A stretch of 64,000 bases of DNA from Streptomyces sp. Ru62 (GCF_002920615.1 NZ_PQSU01000015.1:171046-235045); one strand, 5' to 3'. Shown: positions 26,032 to 37,519, numbered from the stretch's first letter. Notes: generated by a model from the letters alone, not told the origin. A program made the numbers and translations.

Positions 26032-27597
26032 TCACTCCTGTTGCGCGTCATGCGCGAGGAGCGCGATGTGCACGGAGGCCGCTTGTTCGAAGTCGTCCAG
26101 GTCGACGCCGAGGCGGGCCTGTATGGCCTCCAGGCGGCGGTAGAGGGCCGGCCGGGAGACATGGTGGAGCTGGGCGGTGCGGGACTTGTTGCGGCCCGTC
26201 GCGAGATAGGTCCGCAGGACGTTCAGCAGTTCCGGTTCGGCGTCGCACAGCAGCCCGTCCAGCTCGCGCTCGGCGAAGGACTGCACCTGCGGGTCGTCGC
26301 GCAGCAGGCGGATCAGCCCGCGCAGATGGACGTCCTTGAGGCGGACGACGGCCGGCAGGTCGAGGGCGGCCGAGGAGCCGGCAACGGCGTCGGCGACGTG
26401 CCGCGCCTCGCGCAGCCCGGCGGGCACGTCGTCCCACGCGGTGCGCGGACCGGCGGCGGCGACCACGGCCGGGGACGCCGCGCGCAGCCGGGTCGCGAAG
26501 TGGAGGGTGAGGGCGTCGGCGTCCTGGTCGCGGGCGAGGCTGAGCAGCACGGTGGCGGTGCCGGCGGCGAGCTCTGCGACGAGGCCGGGCAGCCCCAGCA
26601 GGCGCAGCACCCGGTCGAGTTGGTCGGGTGTGCGGCCCTGGACGACGAGCGGGACGAAGGTCCGCCGGTTGACCGGCAGCCCGGCCGCCCGGGCCCGCGG
26701 CAGGAGCTGCCGGGCCGGTACGACCCCGGAGACGAGGTCGGTCAGCAGGCTCTGCGCGGACTGCTCCTCCCAGCTGTGCACGGGGGAGCCGCCGAGCATC
26801 CGGTGCAGCACCAGGGCCTCGGCGGCCCGGTCCGCGAGCAGCCGTCCGGTGGCCGCGTCGCCCCGGTAGCCGCACAGCAGCAGCCGGCCCCACCGTTCCC
26901 CGCGTCCGCCCAGCTCGGCGCGGATCCAGCCGTCGCCGGCGGTGCCGCCGGCCTGCCGGGCGATCCGCTCCCAGTCGCGCAGGACGTCGTCCACCGCGGA
27001 CCGCTCCCCCGCCGTGCCGAGGACGCGGTGGGCGAGGTTGGTGACGACGACCGGGCAGCCGCCGTGCCGGGCGACCTCGTCGAGCAGCCGTTGCAGCGGC
27101 GCGCCGGCCGTGATCAGCCCGGTGAGGGCGGTGCGTACGCTCTCCGACAGGCTGATCGCGGCGAACTTGCGCCGCACGAGCCGGGACTGCACCTCCTCCG
27201 TGAGCTCGGCGAAGGGGAACGGCCGGTGCAGTACGACCATGGGCAGCCCGCACCGCTCGGCGGCCCGGCGCATCACCTCGGGCGGCGCGGGGAAGGCCCT
27301 GCCGAGACCGAGGACGACGGCCGCCGCCTCCGCCCGGTGCAGGGACCGGACGTACTCGGCCTGCCGGGCCTCGTCCCCGGCGAGCAGCACACCGGTGGTG
27401 AGGACCATCTCCCCGCCGCTGAGCATGACGCCGACGTCGGCGGCCTCGGCGACGTGCACCCAGCGCACCGGCCGGTCGAGCTGTGCGGCGCCGGCCACCA
27501 CCTCGGGCTCCCCGGCGAGCACGCGCTCCAGGGTCAGCACCTGGCGCACGGAGAGGGCGGGTTCGAGCACGTGCCGGGACTCCGAGGTGATGCTCAT
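26032..27597 (-). CDS. PucR-family transcriptional regulator
   Basis: A 521-residue regulator. An N-terminal PucR domain (~15-130; LSVRQVLTLERVLAGEPEVVAGA, VRWVHVAEAADVG, LTTGVLL) precedes a GGDEF-like middle region. At the C-terminus is the PucR helix-turn-helix (LNVLRTYLATGRNKSRTAQLHHVSRPALYRRLEAIQARLG is the conserved stretch, ~460-500). PucR proteins regulate purine/pyrimidine catabolism; here the likely targets are the flanking pyrimidine genes on both sides. The ATG at 27597 is 17 nt after the aminotransferase stop, so it is probably cotranscribed with that gene. Confidence 0.92.
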   Translation of the reverse strand: MSITSESRHVLEPALSVRQVLTLERVLAGEPEVVAGAAQLDRPVRWVHVAEAADVGVMLSGGEMVLTTGVLLAGDEARQAEYVRSLHRAEAAAVVLGLGRAFPAPPEVMRRAAERCGLPMVVLHRPFPFAELTEEVQSRLVRRKFAAISLSESVRTALTGLITAGAPLQRLLDEVARHGGCPVVVTNLAHRVLGTAGERSAVDDVLRDWERIARQAGGTAGDGWIRAELGGRGERWGRLLLCGYRGDAATGRLLADRAAEALVLHRMLGGSPVHSWEEQSAQSLLTDLVSGVVPARQLLPRARAAGLPVNRRTFVPLVVQGRTPDQLDRVLRLLGLPGLVAELAAGTATVLLSLARDQDADALTLHFATRLRAASPAVVAAAGPRTAWDDVPAGLREARHVADAVAGSSAALDLPAVVRLKDVHLRGLIRLLRDDPQVQSFAERELDGLLCDAEPELLNVLRTYLATGRNKSRTAQLHHVSRPALYRRLEAIQARLGVDLDDFEQAASVHIALLAHDAQQE

Positions 27598-27614
27598 GGC
27601 GGTACACCTGTTCT

Positions 27615-28898
27615 CTAGTACGTGCTCCTCAGTGCCTGTTCCAGGATCGCCGCGCCCTCCTCGGCCTCGGCGACGGTCAGCGACAGCGGCGGGCTGATCC
27701 GCAGGGCGCTGGTGTTGTGCCCGCCGCCCTTGCCGAGGAGCAGCCCGCCCTCCCGGGCCGCCTCCAGCACCGCTGCGACGGCCTGCGGGTCGGCCTCGTC
27801 CGTGCCCGGTCGGACCAGCTCGACACCGATCATCAGCCCGCGTCCGCGGACCTCCCGCACCCCGGGCAGCTGCGCGCCGACCGTCCGCAGCCGCTCGATG
27901 AGCAGGCCGCCGACGCGCCGGGCGTTGCCCTGGAGGTCGTGTTCGAGCAGGTAGGTGAGGTTGGCGAGGCCGGCGGCCATGGTGATCTGGGTGCCGCCGA
28001 AGGTGGAGATGCTGTTGGCGTCCAGGCAGTTCATGATCTCGGAGCGGGCGATGACCCCGCCGATGGACATGCCGTTGCCGATCCCCTTGGCGAAGGTGAC
28101 GATGTCCGGCGGGCCGCTGCGGGCGTGCGCCTGCCAGCCCCAGAAGTGGTCGCCGGTGCGGCCCCAGCCGGTCTGGACCTCGTCGGCGATCCACAGGACG
28201 CCGTGCTCCTTCAGCACCTCCCGGAAGGCGGCGTAGAGGCTGTCCGGCGGGGAGGTGAACCCGCCGACGCCCTGGACGGGTTCGGCGATCAGCGCGGCCG
28301 GCGGCCGGGTGTGGCCGAGGACGTCCTTCAGGTCGGCGACACAGGCGTCGATGAACGCCCGATCGTCGAGGTGGGCGAACGGCCCCCGGGTCCGTACGCC
28401 GCCGTGGACGTACAGGGTCTGCAGCGGGGAGAGGGAGGTCGGGGACCAGCCGCGGTTGCCGGTGACGCCGATCGCGCTGAAGGACCGGCCGTGGTAGCTG
28501 TTCCGCATGGCGAGGACGGTGTTGCTGCGCCGGTAGGTGGTGGCGAGCAGCAGGGCGGTGTCGTTGGCCTCGGTGCCGGAGGTCGTGAAGAACACCCGGG
28601 CGTCCGGGATGCCGCTCAACTGGGCGACCCGCTCGGCGAGTTCCACCATCGGCCGGTTGAGGTAGAGGGTGGAGGAGTGGATGATCCGGCCGGCCTGCTC
28701 GCTGACCGCCTTGGTCACCTCGGGCAGCGCGTGCGCGGTCAGCGTGGTCAGGATGCCGCCGAAGAAGTCCAGGTACCGCCGGCCGGCGGTGTCCCAGACG
28801 TGGCGCCCCTCGCCATGGCTGATCTCGATCGGGTCGTCGTAGTAGAGGGCGAGCCAGTCGGGCAGGACTCTGCGGTGGCGGGAGTAGAGGTCGGTCAC
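27615..28898 (-). CDS. class III aminotransferase (probable omega/beta-alanine type)
   Basis: A 427-residue PLP-dependent enzyme. The PLP lysine is Lys271 (VTFAKGIGNG), Asp239 lies in WIADEVQTGWGRTG, and the SGTEAND and NSYHGRS motifs bind PLP phosphate. It would transaminate beta-alanine or beta-aminoisobutyrate, the end products of the pyrimidine route, to semialdehydes. The start is GTG at 28898, overlapping the stop of the upstream ureidopropionase as GTGA, a translationally coupled pair. The specificity is inferred from context. Confidence 0.9.
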   Translation of the reverse strand: MTDLYSRHRRVLPDWLALYYDDPIEISHGEGRHVWDTAGRRYLDFFGGILTTLTAHALPEVTKAVSEQAGRIIHSSTLYLNRPMVELAERVAQLSGIPDARVFFTTSGTEANDTALLLATTYRRSNTVLAMRNSYHGRSFSAIGVTGNRGWSPTSLSPLQTLYVHGGVRTRGPFAHLDDRAFIDACVADLKDVLGHTRPPAALIAEPVQGVGGFTSPPDSLYAAFREVLKEHGVLWIADEVQTGWGRTGDHFWGWQAHARSGPPDIVTFAKGIGNGMSIGGVIARSEIMNCLDANSISTFGGTQITMAAGLANLTYLLEHDLQGNARRVGGLLIERLRTVGAQLPGVREVRGRGLMIGVELVRPGTDEADPQAVAAVLEAAREGGLLLGKGGGHNTSALRISPPLSLTVAEAEEGAAILEQALRSTY

Positions 28899-29737
28899 GG
28901 CTGCACCAGCCCTTCGTAGGCGTCGGGACGGCGGTCGCGGTAGAAGGCCCACTGCCGCCGCACTTCCTCGATGAGGTCGAAGTCCAGGTCGCGCACGAGG
29001 AGTTCCTCGCTCTTGTCGCTCGCGACCTCACCCACGAACCGGCCGCGCGGATCGACGAAGTACGACGTCCCGTAGAAGTCGTTGTCGCCGTACTCCTCCT
29101 GCCCGACCCGGTTGATGGCGGCGATGAAGTACTCGTTGGCGACGGCCGCGGCGGGCTGCTCCAGCTGCCACAGGTAGGCGGACAGGCCCCGGTGGGTGGC
29201 GGACGGGTTGTAGACCAACTGGGCGCCGTTGAGCCCGAGTTGCCGCCAGCCTTCGGGGAAGTGGCGGTCGTAGCAGATGTAGACGCCGACCTTGCCGACG
29301 GCGGTGTCGAAGACGGGCCAGCCGAGGTTGCCGGGCTTGAAGTAGTACTTCTCCCAGAAGCCCTTGACCTGCGGGATGTGGTGCTTGCGGTACTTGCCGA
29401 GGTAGGTGCCGTCGGCGTCGATCACGGCGGCGGTGTTGTAGTAGAAGCCGGACTGCTCGACCTCGAAGACCGGGACGACGATCACCATGCCGGTCTCGCG
29501 CGCCAGCTCCCGCATCCGGCGCACGGTCGGGCCGTCGGGCACGGGCTCGGCCCAGCGGTAGTGCTCCGGCTCCTGGACCTGGCAGAAGTAGGGGGCGTTG
29601 AAGACTTCCTGGAACCCGATGACCCGCGCGCCCCGGCGGGCCGCCTCGCGGGCGTGCTCCTCGTGTTTCGCGACCATGGACTCGGTGTCGCCGGTCCAGG
29701 TGGCCTGGACCAGAGCGGCGCGGACGACGTTGGTCAT
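28895..29737 (-). CDS. nitrilase-superfamily beta-ureidopropionase (copy 2)
   Basis: A 280-residue paralogue of the enzyme at 25033, with the triad Glu44-Lys118-Cys155 (FQEVFNAPYF, GKYRKHHIPQ, YICYDRHFPEGW) and near-identical flanking segments. It is coupled by a 4-nt overlap to the aminotransferase gene. ATG at 29737 has AAGGAG 6 nt upstream, better than the GTG at 29755. Keeping two close copies suggests different carbamoyl substrates, for example from uracil versus thymine or hydantoin. The 205 bp upstream (to 29942) hold no visible gene and presumably the promoter. Confidence 0.9.
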   Translation of the reverse strand: MTNVVRAALVQATWTGDTESMVAKHEEHAREAARRGARVIGFQEVFNAPYFCQVQEPEHYRWAEPVPDGPTVRRMRELARETGMVIVVPVFEVEQSGFYYNTAAVIDADGTYLGKYRKHHIPQVKGFWEKYYFKPGNLGWPVFDTAVGKVGVYICYDRHFPEGWRQLGLNGAQLVYNPSATHRGLSAYLWQLEQPAAAVANEYFIAAINRVGQEEYGDNDFYGTSYFVDPRGRFVGEVASDKSEELLVRDLDFDLIEEVRRQWAFYRDRRPDAYEGLVQP

Positions 29738-29942
29738 GAGCTGCTCCTTCGACACGACGTCAGAGCCTCTACGCCCGTAGAGCAGGCCGTAGAGGGACGA
29801 AAGTAAGCCTCCGCGCGGCCCTTGCCAAGACCATCGCCGTTAACCCGCTGAGTGGATCTCGATTCGCACCCCTGCGGGTGAGCCGCCGGCCCGGCCCGGG
29901 GCGCGGATCGTGACACATCAGGACACTACCCACCCGGACCCG

Positions 29943-30512
29943 TCACGCGTGGTACCCGGCGACACGCAGGGCGTGCACGAGGTCCCAGTGCCGTTCGTCG
30001 GAGACGGCGAGCGCGGCCTCCAGCAGCAGGGGCACCAGGCGCCCGGGGTCGGCGGCGACACACCGGGCGGCCTCCTCGGCGGTGCGGACGCGCACGTGGG
30101 CGTCGAGCAGGGTCCGCGCCTCCCGCCGTCTGCCCTCGTCCTCCAGCCGCAGCACGGCCGCGCCGATGTGCTCCGCCGGCCGGGCCACGCCCTGCCGCAG
30201 CAGTTGCCGGCCGTCGCCGTCCCGGCCGGCCGCGGTGAGCGCGTCGGCGGCGGCGACTAGCCGCTCGGCGGGCAGCGCGGCGGCCTCCCACAGCAGCGTG
30301 GCCCAGTCGGCGCCGAGCCCGGCCCGGTGCAGGGCGTCCGCGAGCAGCGGCAGCCGGCCCACGGGCCACCGCGCGGCCTCGACCAGCACCACGTGGGCCT
30401 CACCGCTCCGCCCCTCGGCCCGCAACCGCGCCAGCCGCCCGACGACCCCGTCGACGGCCTCCCGGGCACCCTCGTCCACGACCGCTCCGTCCGGCACCGG
30501 TGGTTCCGCCAC
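29943..30512 (-). CDS. conserved actinobacterial protein, C-terminal half of a frame-disrupted gene
   Basis: About 190 residues of repeated helices (REAVDGVVGRLARLRAEGR, GEAHVVLVEAARWP, GLGADWATLLWEAAALP, AAADALTAAGRDGDGRQLL). They read as the C-terminal part of a larger Streptomyces protein often mis-named UL36-like. The coding signal in this frame continues upstream to about 30659, with an acidic motif RFAGVVEDEEA, then moves to another frame. GTG at 30512 is therefore probably not the native start. The N-terminal half is at 30810-31571. Function is unknown. Confidence 0.6.
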   Translation of the reverse strand: MAEPPVPDGAVVDEGAREAVDGVVGRLARLRAEGRSGEAHVVLVEAARWPVGRLPLLADALHRAGLGADWATLLWEAAALPAERLVAAADALTAAGRDGDGRQLLRQGVARPAEHIGAAVLRLEDEGRRREARTLLDAHVRVRTAEEAARCVAADPGRLVPLLLEAALAVSDERHWDLVHALRVAGYHA

Positions 30513-30809
30513 CTCCCCGACTCCGGCGAACCTGGCCCCTCGCGGTGACCGCGCCCCGCCGTCCGCCCCGACACCCCCGGAAGCCTGCGGTACGACGACG
30601 GGCGAGGCCTCCTCGTCCTCGACGACCCCGGCGAACCGGGCACTGCCACGGCGGCGTTTGCGGGGTTCGGGGGGCGGGGGACGGGGCCGGCGGAGGTGCG
30701 GGTGTGCGAGGGGGTGGCGCCGGGCGAGACGAGCGCCGAGGCACCCGGCAAGGAGGAACCTCCGTCTCGGGCACCGGCACCTGCGCCGGGGGCCGGTGCA
30801 GGGGGCACG

Positions 30810-31571
30810 TCAGGAGCGGGCGCCCAGGGGGCCGAAGCGGGCGGCACGACGCCGTGGCGGGCCTCCTCGGGGGGCCACTGCGGCCCGGGGACGGGGAGCC
30901 GCGGGCGGAACGGCGCGGGAAGGACGGACGGCGGCGTCAGGGGCGGCGACGTGAGGACGGCCCACGGGCAACCCGGCACCCGACTCCCCACCTACGCCCC
31001 GCCCGGCACCCGACTCCCCAGCCCCGCGCAAGCCCCCGGCCGCGCTCCCTCCCCCGGAGCCCGTGCGCCGGTCCAGCGCCTCCAAACGGGCGCGGAGCTC
31101 CGCGCAGCGGGACGTGGCGCGGGTGTGGTCGTCGTGGGCCCAGGCGAGGTCGAGCCGGAGGGCGTCGGCCTGGTCCCCGGGGACCGGCGTGGACAGCCGG
31201 CGGCTCAGTCCGGCATGACGTTCCGCGGCGTACCGCTGCTCGCGGAGCATGACGTCGAGCCGGTCGGCCAGGGCGTCCCGGGCGCCGGGCCGGGCGTCGT
31301 ACGCGGTGACCGCGGCGGCGTGCAGGGCGCGGGCCCGTTCCCGCTCGGCCCCCGCGGCGGCGGGGCCGTACAGCGCGCCGAGGTCCTCCAGCAGCGCCTC
31401 CACCACGTCCCACGGCGGTACTTCCCGTCCGTCCAGGCAGGCGCGCATGCCGTCGGGGTCCCGCTGCCAGAAGACCCCGTTCCAGCCGCCGCGCGGATCG
31501 AGGCGCGCCAGCAGAGCGTCCAGGTAGCTCGCGAACTCCCGTACCCGACCGGAGAGTCGATCCACAGCCAT
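30810..31571 (-). CDS. conserved actinobacterial protein, N-terminal half of a frame-disrupted gene
   Basis: 253 residues. The first ~165 (VDRLSGRVREFASYLDALLARLD, GWNGVFWQRDPDGMRACL, PPWDVVEALLEDLGALYG, a long coiled Arg/Ala/Glu segment with DVMLREQRYAAERHAG) form a helical domain conserved in Streptomyces. The tail after ~residue 180 is an out-of-frame Gly/Arg/Pro run ending at a stop at 30810. Third-position GC shows the coding frame shifts near the 19-nt direct repeat at 30972-31020 and shifts back near the G-run at 30661-30680. One original gene of about 540 codons (29943-31571) is likely. Confidence 0.6.
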   Translation of the reverse strand: MAVDRLSGRVREFASYLDALLARLDPRGGWNGVFWQRDPDGMRACLDGREVPPWDVVEALLEDLGALYGPAAAGAERERARALHAAAVTAYDARPGARDALADRLDVMLREQRYAAERHAGLSRRLSTPVPGDQADALRLDLAWAHDDHTRATSRCAELRARLEALDRRTGSGGGSAAGGLRGAGESGAGRGVGGESGAGLPVGRPHVAAPDAAVRPSRAVPPAAPRPRAAVAPRGGPPRRRAARFGPLGARS

Positions 31572-31722
31572 CGTCCAGCTCCCGCCCGACCGCCGGCACT
31601 TTCGTCCGGGTAGGCAACACCAGTCGTGTTACGGGCTTGCTACAGAGAGTTTTCCGGCAGCACGCGGACCGCTCATTGCGGGATCTTGACCGTTGCGCGT
31701 CCGACCCCGTCGCACGGGCCCC

Positions 31723-31983
31723 TCAGACGGCCACCAGGGCACACCGGGCGACCAGGTCGTCCATGGACAGGCCGAGGACGCGGGCCAGCGCGGCCACGGT
31801 GAAGAACGCCGGCGTCGGCGCCCGCCCCGTCTCGATCTTGCGCAGCGTCTCGGCCGACACGCCCGCCTCGGCGGCGACCTCGACCATGCTCCGGTCGCCG
31901 CGCGCGGTCCGCAGCAACTGCCCGAGCCGTTCGCCGCGTTCACGCTCTTCGGGGGTGAGGGGGGTGCGCACCATGCGGCCCAT
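31723..31983 (-). CDS. XRE-family helix-turn-helix regulator
   Basis: An 86-residue DNA-binding protein. The HTH spans ERLGQLLRTARGDRSMVEVAAEAGVSAETLRKIETGR (the conserved core is AAEAGVSAETLRKIETGR), followed by FFTVAALARVLGLSMDDLV. It is divergent from the ClpC-like chaperone gene and may control it or itself; the palindrome ATACCGGTAT lies between them. A second in-frame ATG at 31974 gives an 83-residue alternative. Small XRE proteins of this kind are common and usually of unknown ligand. Confidence 0.83.
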   Translation of the reverse strand: MGRMVRTPLTPEERERGERLGQLLRTARGDRSMVEVAAEAGVSAETLRKIETGRAPTPAFFTVAALARVLGLSMDDLVARCALVAV

Positions 31984-32016
31984 TCTAATACCACCCCACA
32001 CCCTTCCCCCATTCAA

Positions 32017-32026
32017 ATACCGGTAT
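32017..32026. promoter_or_regulatory. palindrome in the xre/clp intergenic region
   Basis: ATACCGGTAT is a perfect 10-bp palindrome in the AT-richer part of the 309-bp divergent region 31984-32292. It lies 34 bp from the XRE start and is a candidate operator for that regulator. A half-site ATACC occurs at 31988-31992. No reading frame is supported in this gap, and no HspR (HAIR) or CtsR-type repeat was found. Confidence 0.35.
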
Positions 32027-32292
32027 GGTAATTGGCACGGCGGTCACGGAGAACCGGCCCCGAGGCGTGACGGCACGAGAAGTCACCGGAGAGGCGCGGG
32101 GCCGTGCACGGCGTGCGGCTCCGCTTCGCGGTCGCGGGCCACCACGACGCTCGCGCGGCCGCCGTCCCGGACCGGCCCCCACCCCACTGGGCGAACATGC
32201 CCACCCCCACGGATCGTGTCATCGTGGGCATGAGCAACCCGCCCCCGGGTTACCCGGCCGCTCCGCATGTCGTCAGCGAAGGAACCCACGCG

Positions 32293-34842
<2,550 letters not shown>

Positions 34843-34860
34843 GTCGGGCGGCCCCGGCCG

Positions 34861-36663
34861 TCAGCGCGTCGGGTCCACCACCATCGCCGAACCGCCGCCG
34901 CGCCGTACCTTCTCGGCGGCGGCCAGCCACTTGCCGCCCGGCAGCCGCTGCACGCCCGTGGCCGCGCCGATCTCCGGGTTGAGGCTGAAGGAGTGCCCGA
35001 TGGCCTCCAGTTGCCTGCGCAGGTCGCTGTCGTAGAGCCCGGGTTCCAGCTCGGTCCGGGCCGCGTTGCGCTGGCTGGCGCGGGGTGCGGCGATCGCGTC
35101 CACCAGGGGCAGTTTTCGGTCCAGGAATCCGGTGAGCGTCTGCAGCACGGTGGTGACGATGGTCGCGCCGCCGGGTGAACCGAGCGCCACGACCGGCCTG
35201 TTGTGCCGGTCCAGGACGATCGTCGGGGAGATCGAGGAGCGCGGGCGCTTGCCCGGGCCGGGCAGGTTCGGGTCGTGCACGGCCGGGTTGGCCGGGGCGA
35301 AGGAGAAGTCGGTCAGCTCGTTGTTGAGCAGGAAGCCCCGGCCCGGGACGGTGATGCCGCTGCCACCGGTCTGCTCGATGGTGAGCGTGTAGGCGACGAC
35401 GTTGCCCCACTTGTCGGCCACGGTGAGGTGGGTGGTGTTCTCCCCCTCGTACGTCGTCGGGGCCGCCGTACCGCCCTGGCCGCAGGGTGCCGGGTGCCGG
35501 GGGTCGCCGGGCGCGAGCGGGCTGGTGAGGACCGCGTCGTCCTTGATCAGGCAGGCACGGGAGTCGGCGTACCGCTGGGACAGCAGCTCCTTCGTCGGCA
35601 CGTCCTCGAAGGCGGGGTCGCCGACCCAGCGGCCGCGGTCGGCGAAGGCGATCCGGCTGGCCTCGATGAAGTGGTGCAGGTACTGCACCTCGCTCGCCTT
35701 GGACAGGTCGGTGTTCTGAAGGATGTTGAGCGCCTCGCCGACCGTGGTGCCGCCGGAGGAGGAGGGGGCGATGGAGTACACGTTCAGGCCGCGGTACCAC
35801 GTCCTGGTGGGCGCCTGGAGCTTGGCGCGGTAGACGGCGAAGTCCTTCTCGGCCAGCTTGCCGGGGCGGGCGTTCCAGCCGGAGGCGGGGTCCACGGGCG
35901 GGTGTTCGACCGTCTTGACGATGTCGTCGCCGATGTCGCCGCGGTAGACCGCGCCGATGCCCTGCCGGCCCAGTTGCTCGTAGGTGCGGGCGAGTTCGGG
36001 GTTCTTGAACGTGGAACCGACGACGGGCAGCCGGCCGTTCGGCAGGAACAGCTCGGCGGTGTCCGGGAAGTAGCGGAACCGGGTCTCGTTGGACGCGGTC
36101 TGCGCCCGGAAGGTGTCGTCCACCGTGAAGCCGTCGCGGGCCAGGCGCTCGGCGGGCTTCAGCAGCGTGCCGAGCCGCTTGCTGCCCCACTGGTCCAGCG
36201 CCTTCTGCCAGGTGGCGGGCGTGCCCGGGGTGCCGACGCTCAGCCCGCTGCTGACGGCGTCGGCGAAGGCGAGCGGCTTGCCGTTCTCCGTGAACAGGTC
36301 GGCGTCGGCGCTCAGCGGCGCGGTCTCGCGCCCGTCGACGGTGTGCACCGTGCGGGACTTGGCGTCGTAGTAGACGAAGTAGCCGCCTCCGCCGATTCCG
36401 GCCGAGTAGGGCTCGGTGACGCCGAGCGCGGCGGCGGTGGCGACGGCCGCGTCCACCGCGTTGCCGCCGTGCTTGAGCACTTCGATGCCGGCGGCGGAGG
36501 CGTCGGCGTCGACGCTGGCGACGGCACCGCCGTAGCCGACGGCCACCGGGACCTTCGCGGGCGTCCTGTTCGCCGTCGCACCGGGTGGCGCCGCCGCCCC
36601 CACCGACACCACGGCGGCCGAGACCGCCAGAACCGCCAGTTTCCGCGTGCCTGGACGACCCAT
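34861..36663 (-). CDS. ggt: gamma-glutamyltransferase, secreted
   Basis: A 600-residue Ntn-hydrolase precursor with a Sec/Tat-like signal peptide (residues 1-32, LAVLAVSAAVVSVGAAAPPG). The large-subunit signature GGYFVYYD and the autoproteolysis nucleophile Thr410 in GENTTHLTVAD are present. The small-subunit motifs SSISPTIVLD and LGSPGGATIVTT bind gamma-glutamyl. It hydrolyses glutathione and other gamma-glutamyl compounds outside the cell. GGGAGG is 5 nt before ATG. It converges with the Clp gene 18 bp away, with almost no intergenic sequence. Confidence 0.93.
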   Translation of the reverse strand: MGRPGTRKLAVLAVSAAVVSVGAAAPPGATANRTPAKVPVAVGYGGAVASVDADASAAGIEVLKHGGNAVDAAVATAAALGVTEPYSAGIGGGGYFVYYDAKSRTVHTVDGRETAPLSADADLFTENGKPLAFADAVSSGLSVGTPGTPATWQKALDQWGSKRLGTLLKPAERLARDGFTVDDTFRAQTASNETRFRYFPDTAELFLPNGRLPVVGSTFKNPELARTYEQLGRQGIGAVYRGDIGDDIVKTVEHPPVDPASGWNARPGKLAEKDFAVYRAKLQAPTRTWYRGLNVYSIAPSSSGGTTVGEALNILQNTDLSKASEVQYLHHFIEASRIAFADRGRWVGDPAFEDVPTKELLSQRYADSRACLIKDDAVLTSPLAPGDPRHPAPCGQGGTAAPTTYEGENTTHLTVADKWGNVVAYTLTIEQTGGSGITVPGRGFLLNNELTDFSFAPANPAVHDPNLPGPGKRPRSSISPTIVLDRHNRPVVALGSPGGATIVTTVLQTLTGFLDRKLPLVDAIAAPRASQRNAARTELEPGLYDSDLRRQLEAIGHSFSLNPEIGAATGVQRLPGGKWLAAAEKVRRGGGSAMVVDPTR

Positions 36664-36772
36664 CCGTACCTCCCGTCGGGACAAGTCCGCGCAGCGTAAC
36701 CGGATGACCGGTACTACCGACAGTACGCCTGCGCACCGTGGCCGTCGCCCGGGCCCGCTACCATGCGCGGCC

Positions 36773-37519
36773 ATGAACGACGACGTGCGCAACATCGTCC
36801 TCGGGGTGATAGCCGCGGGGGTCTCGGCCGCGCTGGGCTGGGCCGCCCGGACGTACCTGTGGAAGCGCCGGCTGCGCCGCAAGCAGGCCTTCTTCGGGCT
36901 GCCGGACCATGCCGAGTCGCTGCTGGTGGTCAACCGCAACGCGGGCGGGCCGGAGCTGTCGGTGATGCGGCACGACGTGTTCGCCCTGCTGGAACTGTCG
37001 GCCCTCATCAAGGACTGCAACGCGCACGCGCGGGTGGTGGCGCACGACGCCGCCCAGCAGGGGTTCGGCGAGCGCACGGAGTTCTGCCTCGGCGGTCCCG
37101 CCTCCAACCGCCGGATGGAGGCCCACCTGTCCTCCCTGCTGCCCGGGGTGCGGATGAACGCGGAGGCCGCGACGGGCCCGGACGTCGGCGCCTTCCGGAT
37201 CGGTGGCGAGGAGTACCGCATGGACGGCGGCCGCAGCGAGTACGTGCTGCTCGCCCGGCTCACCGCGGACGGCGGCCGGGACACCCGCCCGGTGTTCCTC
37301 TTCTGCGGCCAGCGGGCGATCACCAACCAGGCGGCCACCCGCTATCTCGCCCGCCATCACGAGCGGCTGGCCCGCAAGTACGGCGGCGGCTCGTTCGTGT
37401 TGCTGCTGAAGGTGGTCAACTCCCAGGCGTACGGCCCGGATGTGGTCGAGCTGGTCGCGGACGTGACGCGCGCGGCGCGGACACCGCTGCCGGAGCCCGC
37501 CCCCGCCACCGCCGAGTGA
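36773..37519 (+). CDS. membrane-anchored hypothetical protein
   Basis: A 248-residue protein with one N-terminal membrane helix (NIVLGVIAAGVSAALGWAA) followed by basic residues (KRRLRRK), giving a C-terminus in the cytoplasm. The soluble part contains VVNRNAGGPELSVMRHDVFALLEL, ERTEFCLGGPASNRRMEAHL and SEYVLLARLTADGG, segments typical of a conserved actinobacterial protein without assigned function. FLFCGQRAITNQAATRYL near the C-terminus is also distinctive. It is divergent from ggt (109 bp) and followed by the S15-type hydrolase gene. Confidence 0.75.
   Translation: MNDDVRNIVLGVIAAGVSAALGWAARTYLWKRRLRRKQAFFGLPDHAESLLVVNRNAGGPELSVMRHDVFALLELSALIKDCNAHARVVAHDAAQQGFGERTEFCLGGPASNRRMEAHLSSLLPGVRMNAEAATGPDVGAFRIGGEEYRMDGGRSEYVLLARLTADGGRDTRPVFLFCGQRAITNQAATRYLARHHERLARKYGGGSFVLLLKVVNSQAYGPDVVELVADVTRAARTPLPEPAPATAE

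Noticed and set aside
24652..27618. 988-codon plus-strand frame over the pyrimidine genes
   Set aside because: Antisense shadow of hydA, ureidopropionase and pucR; no domain and no ribosome-binding site.
26032..29031. A single 999-residue fusion of a ureidopropionase-like N-terminus with the PucR regulator
   Set aside because: The frame is open by chance because of high GC; the upstream part is the antisense-shifted reading of the aminotransferase gene, and PucR has its own ATG at 27597.
30969..31020. Possible tandem repeat or attachment site
   Set aside because: Only two 19-nt copies 30 bp apart inside a Gly/Ala/Pro linker of a coding gene; no tRNA or integrase nearby.
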